A stretch of DNA of 64,000 bases from 630D-37 sp037478835 (GTDB lineage: Bacteria; Chloroflexota; Anaerolineae; Anaerolineales; Villigracilaceae): NCBI GenBank assembly GCA_037478835.1, contig JBBFLV010000010.1, forward strand, positions 45,275 through 109,274, in the 5' to 3' direction. Below the pieces are notes generated by a model. The model worked only from the letters and a program-made list of their open reading frames with translations. It searched no databases and was not told where the DNA came from. Made by a program: the position numbers and the translations under genes. This document shows, one piece after another, positions 29,391 through 36,928 of this stretch (its first letter is position 1; every line of letters begins with the position of its first letter).

Positions 29391-29418
29391 GGTCTACCGT
29401 CCACAGTCCACCGTCCCC
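29391..29418. repeat. 7-bp tandem repeat array B
   Basis: Heptamers GGTCTAC, CGTCCAC, AGTCCAC and CGTCCCC. The array abuts the stop codon of the M23 lipoprotein gene (29419-29421 on the minus strand), as array A abuts recJ. Confidence 0.85.
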
Positions 29419-30471
29419 TCACGGCACCGTGATCACCAGATACGTGATCATGCCGGCCTGGATGGGGAAGTAGCGTTCGATCAGGGAGCCGTTGCGCACC
29501 AGGGAAAGGCGATATTCGCCCGGTGGTAGATCGCTTTGCACGAAGTTTTCTCCCCAAAGCGCTTCCGATCGCACCGGTAGGCGCTCCTGTAGGCTATAGG
29601 TTTCAAGTGGCCGGCTCCACAGGAGCGCCTGATCGTTTGAGGAGTAAGATTGCAGATTCAACGTAAGATAGAGGGGGCGGTTGGAGGCATCCTGAACGCG
29701 GCCGAGGAGCAGGCCACTTTGCTCGGAAGGGAGGGGCAGCCACAATTCCGGGTTGCGCGTATCGGCGTAGCTCAAGCCTCCTAAGCGTACTTCAAAATGT
29801 AGATGGCTGCCGATGGCTACGCCGCTCATGCCCACTTTGCCGATCACCTGCCCGGCGCGCACGGTTTCGCCTTCCACGACCGCGATCGCCGAGAGATGTC
29901 CGTAGAGGGTGTAGAAGGAAGCCTGACCATCAGGGAGGGAATGTTCCAGGACGATCAGATTGCCGTAGAAATTCGGCCAGGGGGTGAAGCGCGGTGAATC
30001 ATCGCGGCCGGCAAAGAGCACCTTTCCGTCCGCGGCGGCCAGCACCGGCGTGCCAAAGGGAACGGGAAAATCCAGGCCGTGATGCGGCTCTCGCAGGCCG
30101 TTTTGGGTCTGACCATAACGATAGTTGGCCGCCGGAAGGGGCAGATCGTGCCGTAGAAGGGGCGGTTGCAGGCGCGGCAGATAGGGGTAGAGGCAGTAGC
30201 TACGCGAGGGGTCACAGGCAGGTGCGGTGGGCGTTTCGGGAGTAGGCGAAGAGGAGGGCAAAGCGCTTGTGGCGGTGACAAGCGAGGAAGGGGAGGCCGC
30301 CACCGGTGGGAGCTTTGTTTCGGTGGCGGCAGGAGCTTCTACGGCAGGAGCGGTCGGGTCCCCTCCCGATCCGAGGGGCGACCCAGGCTGAGGCCGGCAG
30401 GCGGCCAAAAGGAGCAGGACCAGCCAGGGCAAGCAGCTAAGCCCGTTCCCTTTCCCCTTTCTCATTCTCAT
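29419..30471 (-). CDS. M23 peptidase lipoprotein
   Basis: A protein of 350 residues with a lipoprotein signal: basic start, LVLLLLAAC with the lipobox Cys near residue 25, then a Ser/Thr/Pro-rich linker to ~100. The M23 (LytM) domain spans ~115-265 with zinc-ligand motifs HHGLDFPV and HLHFEV and a YGNLIVLEHS strand. A beta-rich ~80-residue C-terminal domain follows. It should be anchored to the outer face of the membrane and cleave, or regulate cleavage of, peptidoglycan. Its ATG overlaps the ftcD stop (ATGA), so it is translationally coupled to ftcD. The ATG at 30465 is an alternative start. Confidence 0.87.
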   Translation of the reverse strand: MRMRKGKGNGLSCLPWLVLLLLAACRPQPGSPLGSGGDPTAPAVEAPAATETKLPPVAASPSSLVTATSALPSSSPTPETPTAPACDPSRSYCLYPYLPRLQPPLLRHDLPLPAANYRYGQTQNGLREPHHGLDFPVPFGTPVLAAADGKVLFAGRDDSPRFTPWPNFYGNLIVLEHSLPDGQASFYTLYGHLSAIAVVEGETVRAGQVIGKVGMSGVAIGSHLHFEVRLGGLSYADTRNPELWLPLPSEQSGLLLGRVQDASNRPLYLTLNLQSYSSNDQALLWSRPLETYSLQERLPVRSEALWGENFVQSDLPPGEYRLSLVRNGSLIERYFPIQAGMITYLVITVP

Positions 30472-31997
30472 AAATTTGCCCGCTGTGCCAGAATGGAGGC
30501 CAAGTTTTGGGAAAGGTGCTCTGCGCGGGTTTCCAATTCACGGAGCGTGGCGAGGAGATCGGCGGCTTCGGGATGATCGGAAAGCGAGGCCAGGTTAATG
30601 CGCACATTGTAGGCGGCAGAGCGAAGGCCGGCCTGGGCGAGCTGAAAACCACTGGCGGCATCGGTGATGGCATTGAGATTGCCTTTTTCGGCAGCCAGGA
30701 GCGCCAGCTCCATGACACGCAGGGAAGCCTGCGCCGTTTCCAGAGGGACACGGGCGGCGCGCAAGGTGGCGGCCTGGATAGCCTGTTGACGAGCGGATTC
30801 TTCTTCCGGGGTGCCTTTTGGCAGGCGCATGGCGTTCATCAGGGCCTCGAAGGCGGAGGCATCTTCCCGAATGGCGGCGCTGAGCGCCTGTTGCAGGGTG
30901 CGGGCCTCGCTTTCCAGGGCTCGCATTTCGGCCTCGACCTCGGCATATTTCTTTTTGCCCAGGGTCAAGCCGGCCACCATAGCGACCAAGGAGGCACCCA
31001 TGGCGGCGCTCGCCGCGGCTGCCGAGCCCCCTCCAGGGGTGGGAGTTGGTGCTGCCAGAGATTCCAGGAAGCCCGCCAGGTCCTGTTCAGGAGTCGTTGT
31101 GGCCGTGAGCAGTGGGTAGAGGCGGCTTTCCAGCACCTGATCGGGTTGGAAGGCGTCCAACTGCAGATACCAAGTGGCGGCATCGATCAGGGCACGCTGG
31201 GGAATGAGGCCGACCAATTCGCTGTGATGGATAGCCACACCGTAGCGCGCTGCTTCCCGGCGGATCATTTCAACCACGCGAGCGATGGGCGTTTTCTGAT
31301 AGTTGGTGAGATTCATGGAGACTTGGGCGCGGCCTTCCACCAGCAACCCCAGGGCTTTGACGTAGCGCAAACCGCCGGAAGAGTGACGGACGGCGGCGGC
31401 GATGCGTTTGGCGATCTCGACGTCATCGGTGGTGAGGTAGACGTTGAAGGCGATCAGGGGATCGCGGGCGCCGATTACGGTGGCCCCGGCGGGTCCCAGG
31501 CGCGGCGGGCCGAAATCCGGGAAGCGATCCGGGTTGGTAGCGATCTCTTCTTTGAGGCCCTCATACTGGCCGCGCCGGATGTTCTCCAGGTTGACCCGAT
31601 CCGGGCGGGTGGCGGCATACTCATAGAGATAGACGGGAATTTCCAGCTCTCGACCAACGCGCTCCCCCAGACGGCGGGCTGTGGCGACGCATTCTTCCAT
31701 GCTCACGCCTTCCAGGGGCACGAAGGGACAGACATCGGTCGCGCCGATGCGTGGATGTTCTCCCCGATGCTGATTCAGGTCGATCAGGCGGGCGGCGGTG
31801 CGGATGGCGCGAAAAGCGGCCTCCTCCACCCCTTCCGGCGGGCCGACAAAGGTGAGCACGGTGCGGTTGTGATCGAGATCGGAGGAGCGATCGAGGAGAT
31901 GAACATCGGGCACGGAAGTGATCGCGGCCACGATTTCATCGATCACTTCCGGCCGTCGGGCTTCGGAAAAGTTGGGGATACATTCAACGAGTCGCAT
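30468..31997 (-). CDS. ftcD: Bifunctional glutamate formimidoyltransferase / formimidoyl-THF cyclodeaminase
   Basis: A protein of 509 residues. Residues 1-~300 are the formimidoyltransferase: LVECIPNFSEARR, LDRSSDLDHNRTVLTFVG, GEHPRIGATDVCPFVPL and FNVYLTT. Residues ~325-509 are the cyclodeaminase: FLESLAAPTPTPGGGSAAA and the helical bundle KKKYAEVEAEM. The two-domain arrangement is like animal FTCD and is common in Chloroflexi. It moves the formimino group of N-formimidoyl-glutamate (histidine breakdown) to tetrahydrofolate and forms methenyl-THF. No other histidine-degradation gene is in the window. The gene is followed by an M23 lipoprotein gene with a 4-nt overlap, with no known functional link. 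Confidence 0.93.
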   Translation of the reverse strand: MRLVECIPNFSEARRPEVIDEIVAAITSVPDVHLLDRSSDLDHNRTVLTFVGPPEGVEEAAFRAIRTAARLIDLNQHRGEHPRIGATDVCPFVPLEGVSMEECVATARRLGERVGRELEIPVYLYEYAATRPDRVNLENIRRGQYEGLKEEIATNPDRFPDFGPPRLGPAGATVIGARDPLIAFNVYLTTDDVEIAKRIAAAVRHSSGGLRYVKALGLLVEGRAQVSMNLTNYQKTPIARVVEMIRREAARYGVAIHHSELVGLIPQRALIDAATWYLQLDAFQPDQVLESRLYPLLTATTTPEQDLAGFLESLAAPTPTPGGGSAAAASAAMGASLVAMVAGLTLGKKKYAEVEAEMRALESEARTLQQALSAAIREDASAFEALMNAMRLPKGTPEEESARQQAIQAATLRAARVPLETAQASLRVMELALLAAEKGNLNAITDAASGFQLAQAGLRSAAYNVRINLASLSDHPEAADLLATLRELETRAEHLSQNLASILAQRANL

Positions 31998-32021
31998 AGG
32001 CAGTCACGTCATAGGGAATGA

Positions 32022-32411
32022 GATGGAGCAATTGTACTACGTCACAGTCGTGCCGAACCTGCAGGCAAGCGTTCGAGAAATATCGGGGCTACAAAGAGTT
32101 TCAAAAGGGGCGCGGCAAAAGCAAATCCGGTGCGCTTACAAAGCATGGAACCAGCACGAGGTCGATTAAATAATTTAACTATATTTTCAATCACAACGAA
32201 ACAAAGACAAAGCAAAACCGGAATCTCTGAACAAAATGTTTTTAAATGATAGTTTTATCGTGCAAGAGATCCACAATCTTTAGAAAATATATGACATGTG
32301 TCATGGGTGTAACACGAATAATATAACTTGTTATGTCCGAAATTTAGTGCGATAGTAGAGATGCAAAGTGCACCCCCGTGCACAAAATCTTTCACACCCA
32401 AGGAGGCACAC
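32022..32411. promoter_or_regulatory. AT-rich divergent control region with three dyads
   Basis: No gene is seen in about 390 bp between ftcD and the DUF981 gene. The composition is clearly richer in A and T than the flanks. Three inverted repeats precede DUF981: ATGACA-TG-TGTCAT (32291-32304), ATAAC-TT-GTTAT (32323-32334) and GTGCAC-CCCC-GTGCAC (32368-32383), the last 18 nt before the ribosome-binding site. They could be operators or leader hairpins. No clear -35/-10 pair was found. Confidence 0.5.
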
Positions 32412-32993
32412 ATGTTCGTTGATTACCTGACCTTAATCATGGTCAACCTGATCGCGGGCACAGCACTGCTGGCCTACTTCGTGTTCACCGGCTTGAAGCC
32501 GAACAAAGGCTTGGTGGCCGGTTTTGGCATCGTAGGCTTGATCGCCTTGGTAGTAGGCCTGCATCTGACCTTTACTTGGCCTCTTCCTGGTAGCTACAAT
32601 ATCATTTATGGTGAAGCGACCACGTTGTTCGGTGCAGTATTCCTGGGCGCCGCATTGGCTCTGGCCAAAGAATGGGATTTGTATCCGGTTACCCTGTATG
32701 CCTTCTTTGCCGGAATCTATGCGGTGATCGCCGGCTGGCAAATCATCGCCCAGGGACTGACCAAAGCCCCCATTCCATCCGGTCTTGGTTTCATCCTGGC
32801 CGGTCTGGGCGGTGTGTTTTCACCAATAGCCCTCAAATTCAAGGAAAATAAGCTCCTGCGCTGGATCGCCATCGCTGTGTTGCTCGCCACCATCGTACTG
32901 TGGGGCGTCACATGGTATGGCTCTCTCTCCTCCCACATCCAATCCTTCTCGAAGTGGGTGCCGGATAGCATGCTGCTCCGCCAGGGGAAGTAA
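32412..32993 (+). CDS. DUF981 family membrane protein
   Basis: A protein of 193 residues with about six membrane helices. It opens MFVDYLTLIMVNLIAGTALL, and has GLHLTFTWPLPGSYNIIYGE near residue 55, LFGAVFLGAALALAKEWDL and AFFAGIYAVIAGWQIIAQGL; these match the DUF981 family, known mostly from Archaea and some bacteria. No function is established. The start ATG 32412 has a perfect AGGAGG ribosome-binding site 5 nt upstream; an earlier in-frame start at 32328 lacks one. The gene is monocistronic: a long dyad-rich region precedes it and a strong terminator follows. Confidence 0.82.
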   Translation: MFVDYLTLIMVNLIAGTALLAYFVFTGLKPNKGLVAGFGIVGLIALVVGLHLTFTWPLPGSYNIIYGEATTLFGAVFLGAALALAKEWDLYPVTLYAFFAGIYAVIAGWQIIAQGLTKAPIPSGLGFILAGLGGVFSPIALKFKENKLLRWIAIAVLLATIVLWGVTWYGSLSSHIQSFSKWVPDSMLLRQGK

Positions 32994-33019
32994 TAACACC
33001 GACCCTTTTCTACACGTAC

Positions 33020-33051
33020 AAAACAGCCTCACCTAATGGTGGGGCTGTTTT
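33020..33051 (+). terminator. Rho-independent terminator after DUF981
   Basis: A 14-bp stem, AAAACAGCCTCACC paired with GGTGGGGCTGTTTT (one G-T pair), a 4-nt loop TAAT and a following ATTTTC. It lies 26 nt after the stop codon. Confidence 0.88.
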
Positions 33052-33153
33052 ATTTTCTGCTCCAACGCATCTGCCATTGCTTGCAACACTTGACATCCCT
33101 CCCCCTCTCCCTGATAATAACCCTGTGCGTCATTCCACATTCCGAAGGTGACC

Positions 33154-34395
33154 ATGAAAACCGATCTCGACCGACTGATGAGCGAACAGGGGCTCGAGGC
33201 CCTGCTGGTCTTTGGGGATGCCCAACACAACGCCGCCATGTACTATTTCACCGGCGGCGGTCACGTGAGCCATGCCCTGCTGATCAAGCCGCGTCAGGCG
33301 CCGGCGGTGCTCTTCCATAACGATATGGAGCGCGAAGAAGCGGCGCGCAGCGGGTTGCAATGTGTTTCCTTCAGCCGCTATCCGTTGAGCACGTTCCTCA
33401 AGCAAACCGGGAACGACATGCAACAGGCGCTGAGCCTGCGCTTGCAGGCCATGCTGCGCGACCTGGGAATCACCCGTGGGAAGGTCGCCGTCTATGGCAT
33501 GGATGAGATCGGCAGTGCCTGGGCGCTGCTTTCGCGACTGGCGAAGGACATGCCCGAATTGGAGATCGTCGGCGATTCACCGGCGCTGCCGATGGCCATG
33601 GAGACCAAAGACGAAGCCGAAATTGCGCGCATTCGGCGCATGGGCGCGATCACGACGCGGGTGGTGGGGCGCGTGGCCGAATGGCTCAGCGAAAGCGCAG
33701 TGGCCGCCGATGAGACGCTGCTGAAGGAGGATGGCACGCCGCTCACGGTCGGCGATGTGAAGCGCAAGATTCATCTCTGGCTGGTGGAAGAGGGAGTAGA
33801 AAACCCGAAAGATACGATCTTCGCCCCCGGTCGCGAGGCCGGAATTCCCCATTCGACCGGCACGCCCGATCTGCCCTTGCGATTGGGGCAAACCATTGTC
33901 TTCGACATCTTCCCCTGCGAAGCCGGCGGCGGCTATTTCTACGATTTCACCCGCACCTGGTGCTTGGGCTATGCCACCGACGAGGCCCAAGCGCTCTATG
34001 AGCAGGTCAAAGCGGCCTACGATCTGGCCGTCCGCTCCCTGCAGATCGGCATTCCGTTCCGCGACGTTCACCGCCGCGTCTGTGAACTCTTTGAATCCCA
34101 GGGGCATCCTACGCCTCTGCACCGGGACGCGCCGCCCATCGAGGGCTATGTGCACTCGCTGGGTCACGGGGTAGGGTTAAACATCCACGAGCGCCCCTTC
34201 TCTTCGCTCCAAGGGGAAGAACAGCGCTTGAATCCCGGTTGCGTGATCACCATCGAGCCGGGGCTTTACTACCCCGATCGCGGGCTGGGTGTGCGCATTG
34301 AGGATACTTTCTGGATGCGCCCAGATGGAACGGTCGAACGCTTGGCCGAATTCCCTCACGACCTTGTGTTGCCGATGAAGCGATGGAAACGTTGA
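33154..34395 (+). CDS. M24 family metallopeptidase (Xaa-Pro peptidase-like)
   Basis: A protein of 413 residues from ATG 33154; GTG 33148 is a possible alternative that overlaps the ribosome-binding site GAAGGTG. The N-terminal ~150 residues are a creatinase-like domain, the C-terminal ~260 the pita-bread fold. Metal ligands can be read in VFDIFPCEAGGGYFYDFTRTW (two Asp), the His in LGHGVGLNIHERPF and the Glu in ITIEPGLYYPD; HVHxxG-type motifs agree. It should cleave Xaa-Pro or similar dipeptides in the cytoplasm. The 3' end overlaps tsaD by 13 nt, which starts a translationally coupled set. Confidence 0.88.
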   Translation: MKTDLDRLMSEQGLEALLVFGDAQHNAAMYYFTGGGHVSHALLIKPRQAPAVLFHNDMEREEAARSGLQCVSFSRYPLSTFLKQTGNDMQQALSLRLQAMLRDLGITRGKVAVYGMDEIGSAWALLSRLAKDMPELEIVGDSPALPMAMETKDEAEIARIRRMGAITTRVVGRVAEWLSESAVAADETLLKEDGTPLTVGDVKRKIHLWLVEEGVENPKDTIFAPGREAGIPHSTGTPDLPLRLGQTIVFDIFPCEAGGGYFYDFTRTWCLGYATDEAQALYEQVKAAYDLAVRSLQIGIPFRDVHRRVCELFESQGHPTPLHRDAPPIEGYVHSLGHGVGLNIHERPFSSLQGEEQRLNPGCVITIEPGLYYPDRGLGVRIEDTFWMRPDGTVERLAEFPHDLVLPMKRWKR

Positions 34396-35435
34396 ACTAT
34401 CCCCCGGCGCGCGTGCTGGCCATCGAAACTTCTTGCGATGAAACCGCCTGCGCCATCCTGGAGAACGGTCGGCGGGTGCTGGCGAACGTGGTGGCCTCCC
34501 AAATGGAGATCCACGCGCGCTATGGGGGCGTATTCCCGGAAGTAGCCTCGCGCCAGCACATTTTGAGCCTGGCGCCGGTGATCGAGCAAGCACTGGCGCA
34601 AGCGCATCTCACCTGGCGCGAGCTAGATGCCATCGCCGTGACGCGCGGCCCCGGCCTGGCCGGCGCATTGCTCGTCGGCCTGAACCTGGCCAAAGGGCTG
34701 GCACTGGCCACCGGCCTACCGCTGATCGGCGTGAATCACCTCGAAGGACATATTTACTCGGCATGGGTTTATCGCAATGGCGATCCTCCCCCACCGGAGC
34801 CGGAATTCCCCCTCTTGGCCTTGCTGGTCTCCGGCGGCCATACCGAACTGATCGTCATGGAAAAGCATCTCTCCTATCGGCGGCTGGGCGGGACGCTGGA
34901 TGATGCCGCCGGCGAAGCCTTCGATAAAGTCGCCCGCCTGCTGGGATTGGGCTACCCCGGCGGGCCGGCCATTGAGCGCATCGCAAGCCATGGCGACCCA
35001 CAACGCTTCAAGTTTCCGCGCGCCCGTCTGGAGGGCAGCTGGGATTTCTCTTTTAGCGGCCTCAAAACGGCCGTCCTGCGAGAAGTGCGCCGATTAGAAA
35101 CCTCCGAAGAGGGTGCTCCCCTGCCGGTTGCCGATCTGGCCGCATCTTTCCAAGCCGCAGTGGTCGAGGTCCTGGTTGAAAAGACGCTGGCCGCGGCGCG
35201 CTTCAGCGGAGCACGCGGCATCTTGCTCGCCGGGGGCGTTTCGGCCAATCAGGCACTGCGGGCCGCGCTTTCTGCTCAATCGGAATTTCCCGTCCACATT
35301 CCCCCGCTTTGGGTGTGCACGGATAACGCCGCCATGATCGCCGCCGCGGGGTATTTCCGCCTGATCCACGGCAAAACCGACACCTTGGAGATCGACGCTC
35401 TCCCCACCTGGCCGCTTCTCTCCCCTGGAGATTGA
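34383..35435 (+). CDS. tsaD: tRNA threonylcarbamoyladenosine transferase TsaD
   Basis: A protein of 350 residues. TsaD transfers the threonylcarbamoyl group to A37 of ANN-reading tRNAs together with TsaB and TsaE. The N-terminal VLAIETSCDETACAIL (ASKHA phosphate loop), VVASQMEIHARYGGVFPEVA, the metal motif NHLEGHIYS near residue 120, LLALLVSGGHTELI, FDKVARLLGLGYPGGP, FSFSGLKTAV and LLAGGVSANQAL are all present. The start overlaps the M24 gene by 13 nt. The stop is 2 nt before the start of the nuclease gene. Confidence 0.96.
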   Translation: METLNYPPARVLAIETSCDETACAILENGRRVLANVVASQMEIHARYGGVFPEVASRQHILSLAPVIEQALAQAHLTWRELDAIAVTRGPGLAGALLVGLNLAKGLALATGLPLIGVNHLEGHIYSAWVYRNGDPPPPEPEFPLLALLVSGGHTELIVMEKHLSYRRLGGTLDDAAGEAFDKVARLLGLGYPGGPAIERIASHGDPQRFKFPRARLEGSWDFSFSGLKTAVLREVRRLETSEEGAPLPVADLAASFQAAVVEVLVEKTLAAARFSGARGILLAGGVSANQALRAALSAQSEFPVHIPPLWVCTDNAAMIAAAGYFRLIHGKTDTLEIDALPTWPLLSPGD

Positions 35436-35437
35436 TC

Positions 35438-36256
35438 ATGCGCCTGTATTCTCAATCCATGCTCCAAGACTACCTGGATTGCCCCCGTCGCTTTCAGCTG
35501 CGCTATTTGGATCGGTTGGAATGGCCGGCGCCGCAAAGCGAACCCCTCGCCGCCCAGGAACAGCACATGGAAGAAGGCGAGCGCTTCCATCGCCTGGTGC
35601 AGCAATACTACCTCGGCCTGCCCGAAGAGGCCCTGGAGCGCATGGCAAACACCCCGAACCTGCATCGCTGGTGGCAGAACTTCCGCGTGAGCACCACCCG
35701 TCCATCCCGCCAGGCCCCGCAGACCCGTCTGCTCACCGAAGCGATGCTCTCCCTTCCCATCCACCCGCAAGCGCGGCTGATCGCCCGCTTTGACTTGGTA
35801 TTGCTCGCCGAGGATGGCACCGTCCGCCTGGTAGACTGGAAGACCTCCCTCAAGCGTCCCTCCCCGTTGCGTCTTGCGGCGCGCATGCAAACTCGCCTCT
35901 ATCGCTACCTGATCGTCGCCGCCGGCAAAATCTGGAACGATGGACGGGAAATCCTTCCCGAAAACGTCGAAATGATTTACTGGTTTCCCGAACACCCTCA
36001 AGAGCCGATCCGCTTCCCGTATAGCGCCGAAGAATATCGCCGCGATGCCGAATGGTTCCCCCTGCTCATCCAAGAAATCGAACAAGCTCAAGCCTTCCCG
36101 GCCACCGAAGACGAAAAACTTTGCCTCTATTGCCCCTACCGCTCCTATTGCGCCCGTGGCACACGCGCCGGCGCCTGGGAAGAAATAGAAACCGAGCAGG
36201 ACCTTGAGACGATCTTCGACATCAACCTGGAACAGATCGCCGAAGTGGCGTTTTAA
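35438..36256 (+). CDS. PD-(D/E)XK nuclease with four-Cys Fe-S site (Cas4/AddB-like)
   Basis: A protein of 272 residues from ATG 35438, with GGAG 8 nt upstream. The N-terminal LQDYLDCPRRFQLRYLDRL has the first cysteine of an Fe-S cluster; the last three are in LCLYCPYRSYC near residue 230. The nuclease core has LIARFDLVLLAEDGTVRLVDWKT near 110-135, giving the D...DxK signature of the PDDEXK_1 family. This is the Cas4/AddB/RecB-nuclease layout. No cas gene or AddA/AddB helicase is adjacent, so its partner is unknown. It is co-transcribed with tsaD. Confidence 0.87.
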   Translation: MRLYSQSMLQDYLDCPRRFQLRYLDRLEWPAPQSEPLAAQEQHMEEGERFHRLVQQYYLGLPEEALERMANTPNLHRWWQNFRVSTTRPSRQAPQTRLLTEAMLSLPIHPQARLIARFDLVLLAEDGTVRLVDWKTSLKRPSPLRLAARMQTRLYRYLIVAAGKIWNDGREILPENVEMIYWFPEHPQEPIRFPYSAEEYRRDAEWFPLLIQEIEQAQAFPATEDEKLCLYCPYRSYCARGTRAGAWEEIETEQDLETIFDINLEQIAEVAF

Positions 36257-36320
36257 TGTAGGACAAACGCTTGCGTTTGTCTTTTAGACGTAGGGCAAAT
36301 GCTTGGCATTTGCCCATGCC
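36257..36320. repeat. Two GTAG-flanked palindromes in tandem
   Basis: GTAGGACAAACGCTTGCGTT at 36258-36277 (palindrome CAAACGC-TT-GCGTTTG-like) and GTAGGGCAAATGCTTGGCAT from 36290 onward. They are two members of one family in which the palindrome sequence has diverged while the GTAG flank is kept. Confidence 0.75.
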
Positions 36321-36379
36321 CATGACGCTCGACAGCAGGCTGTAGTCCAGCGCTCCCGTTAGAAACCCATAGACAAGCG

Positions 36380-36412
36380 GTAGACCGTAGACGGTAGACC
36401 GTTTGGTATAAT
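36380..36412 (+). promoter_or_regulatory. 7-bp repeat array C plus leaderless -10 box of the HIT gene
   Basis: Three heptamers GTAGACC, GTAGACG, GTAGACC (36380-36400) are followed by GTTTGG and TATAAT (36407-36412). The start ATG 36419 lies 6 nt after the -10 box, so the transcript would begin at or next to the ATG. The heptamer array occupies the -35 region. Confidence 0.6.
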
Positions 36413-36418
36413 CACCCC

Positions 36419-36928
36419 ATGAAACACATCTGGTCCCCATGGCGTATGACATACATCGAAAATCACTCCAAAGAAGAAGGGTGCGTCTTCTGCCGCGCCC
36501 AATCGCTGAAGGATAGCGCCGAGAACCTGATCGTCTTTCGCGGCCGCCACGCCTATGTCATCCTCAACCGCTATCCCTACACCAGCGGGCACCTGATGGT
36601 CGTCCCCTTTCTCCATGTCTCCACCCTGGAAGACCTCGATGCCCCGACGCGCGCCGAAATGATCGAGCTCACCACCCAGAGCATGCGCATCCTGCGTCGC
36701 CTCTATCATCCCCATGCCTTCAACATCGGCGCCAACATTGGCGAAGCGGCCGGCGCCGGCGTCAAAGAACATGTCCACATTCACATCGTCCCGCGCTGGG
36801 TAGGAGATACCAACTTCATGTCCACCCTGGCCGAAACGCGCGTCCTGCCGGAAGCGCTGGAAGATACCTATCGCAAAGTCCGATCTGCCTGGGAGCAAGA
36901 GCATGGGGTGGATACAACACAACCGTAA
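36419..36928 (+). CDS. HIT-family protein (Ap4A phosphorylase/hydrolase-like)
   Basis: A protein of 169 residues. It starts HIWSPWRMTYIENHSKEEG and has the zinc pair CVFC near residue 23, FRGRHAYVILNRYPYTSGHL and the histidine triad HVHIHIVPRW near 123. The Trp/Arg-rich N-terminus with CxxC is typical of Ap4A phosphorylase-like HIT proteins of actinobacteria and Chloroflexi. It should bind or cleave dinucleoside polyphosphates or AMP conjugates. The 3' end overlaps the lipoprotein gene by 26 nt. Transcription probably begins at the ATG. Confidence 0.93.
   Translation: MKHIWSPWRMTYIENHSKEEGCVFCRAQSLKDSAENLIVFRGRHAYVILNRYPYTSGHLMVVPFLHVSTLEDLDAPTRAEMIELTTQSMRILRRLYHPHAFNIGANIGEAAGAGVKEHVHIHIVPRWVGDTNFMSTLAETRVLPEALEDTYRKVRSAWEQEHGVDTTQP

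Noticed and set aside
30507..32021. 504-codon open frame opposite ftcD
   Set aside because: Antisense shadow; Gly/Asp/His-rich composition typical of the complement of a GC-rich gene.
35438..36256. CRISPR adaptation protein Cas4
   Set aside because: The fold and cysteines fit, but there is no CRISPR array or other cas gene, so only the broader nuclease family is called.
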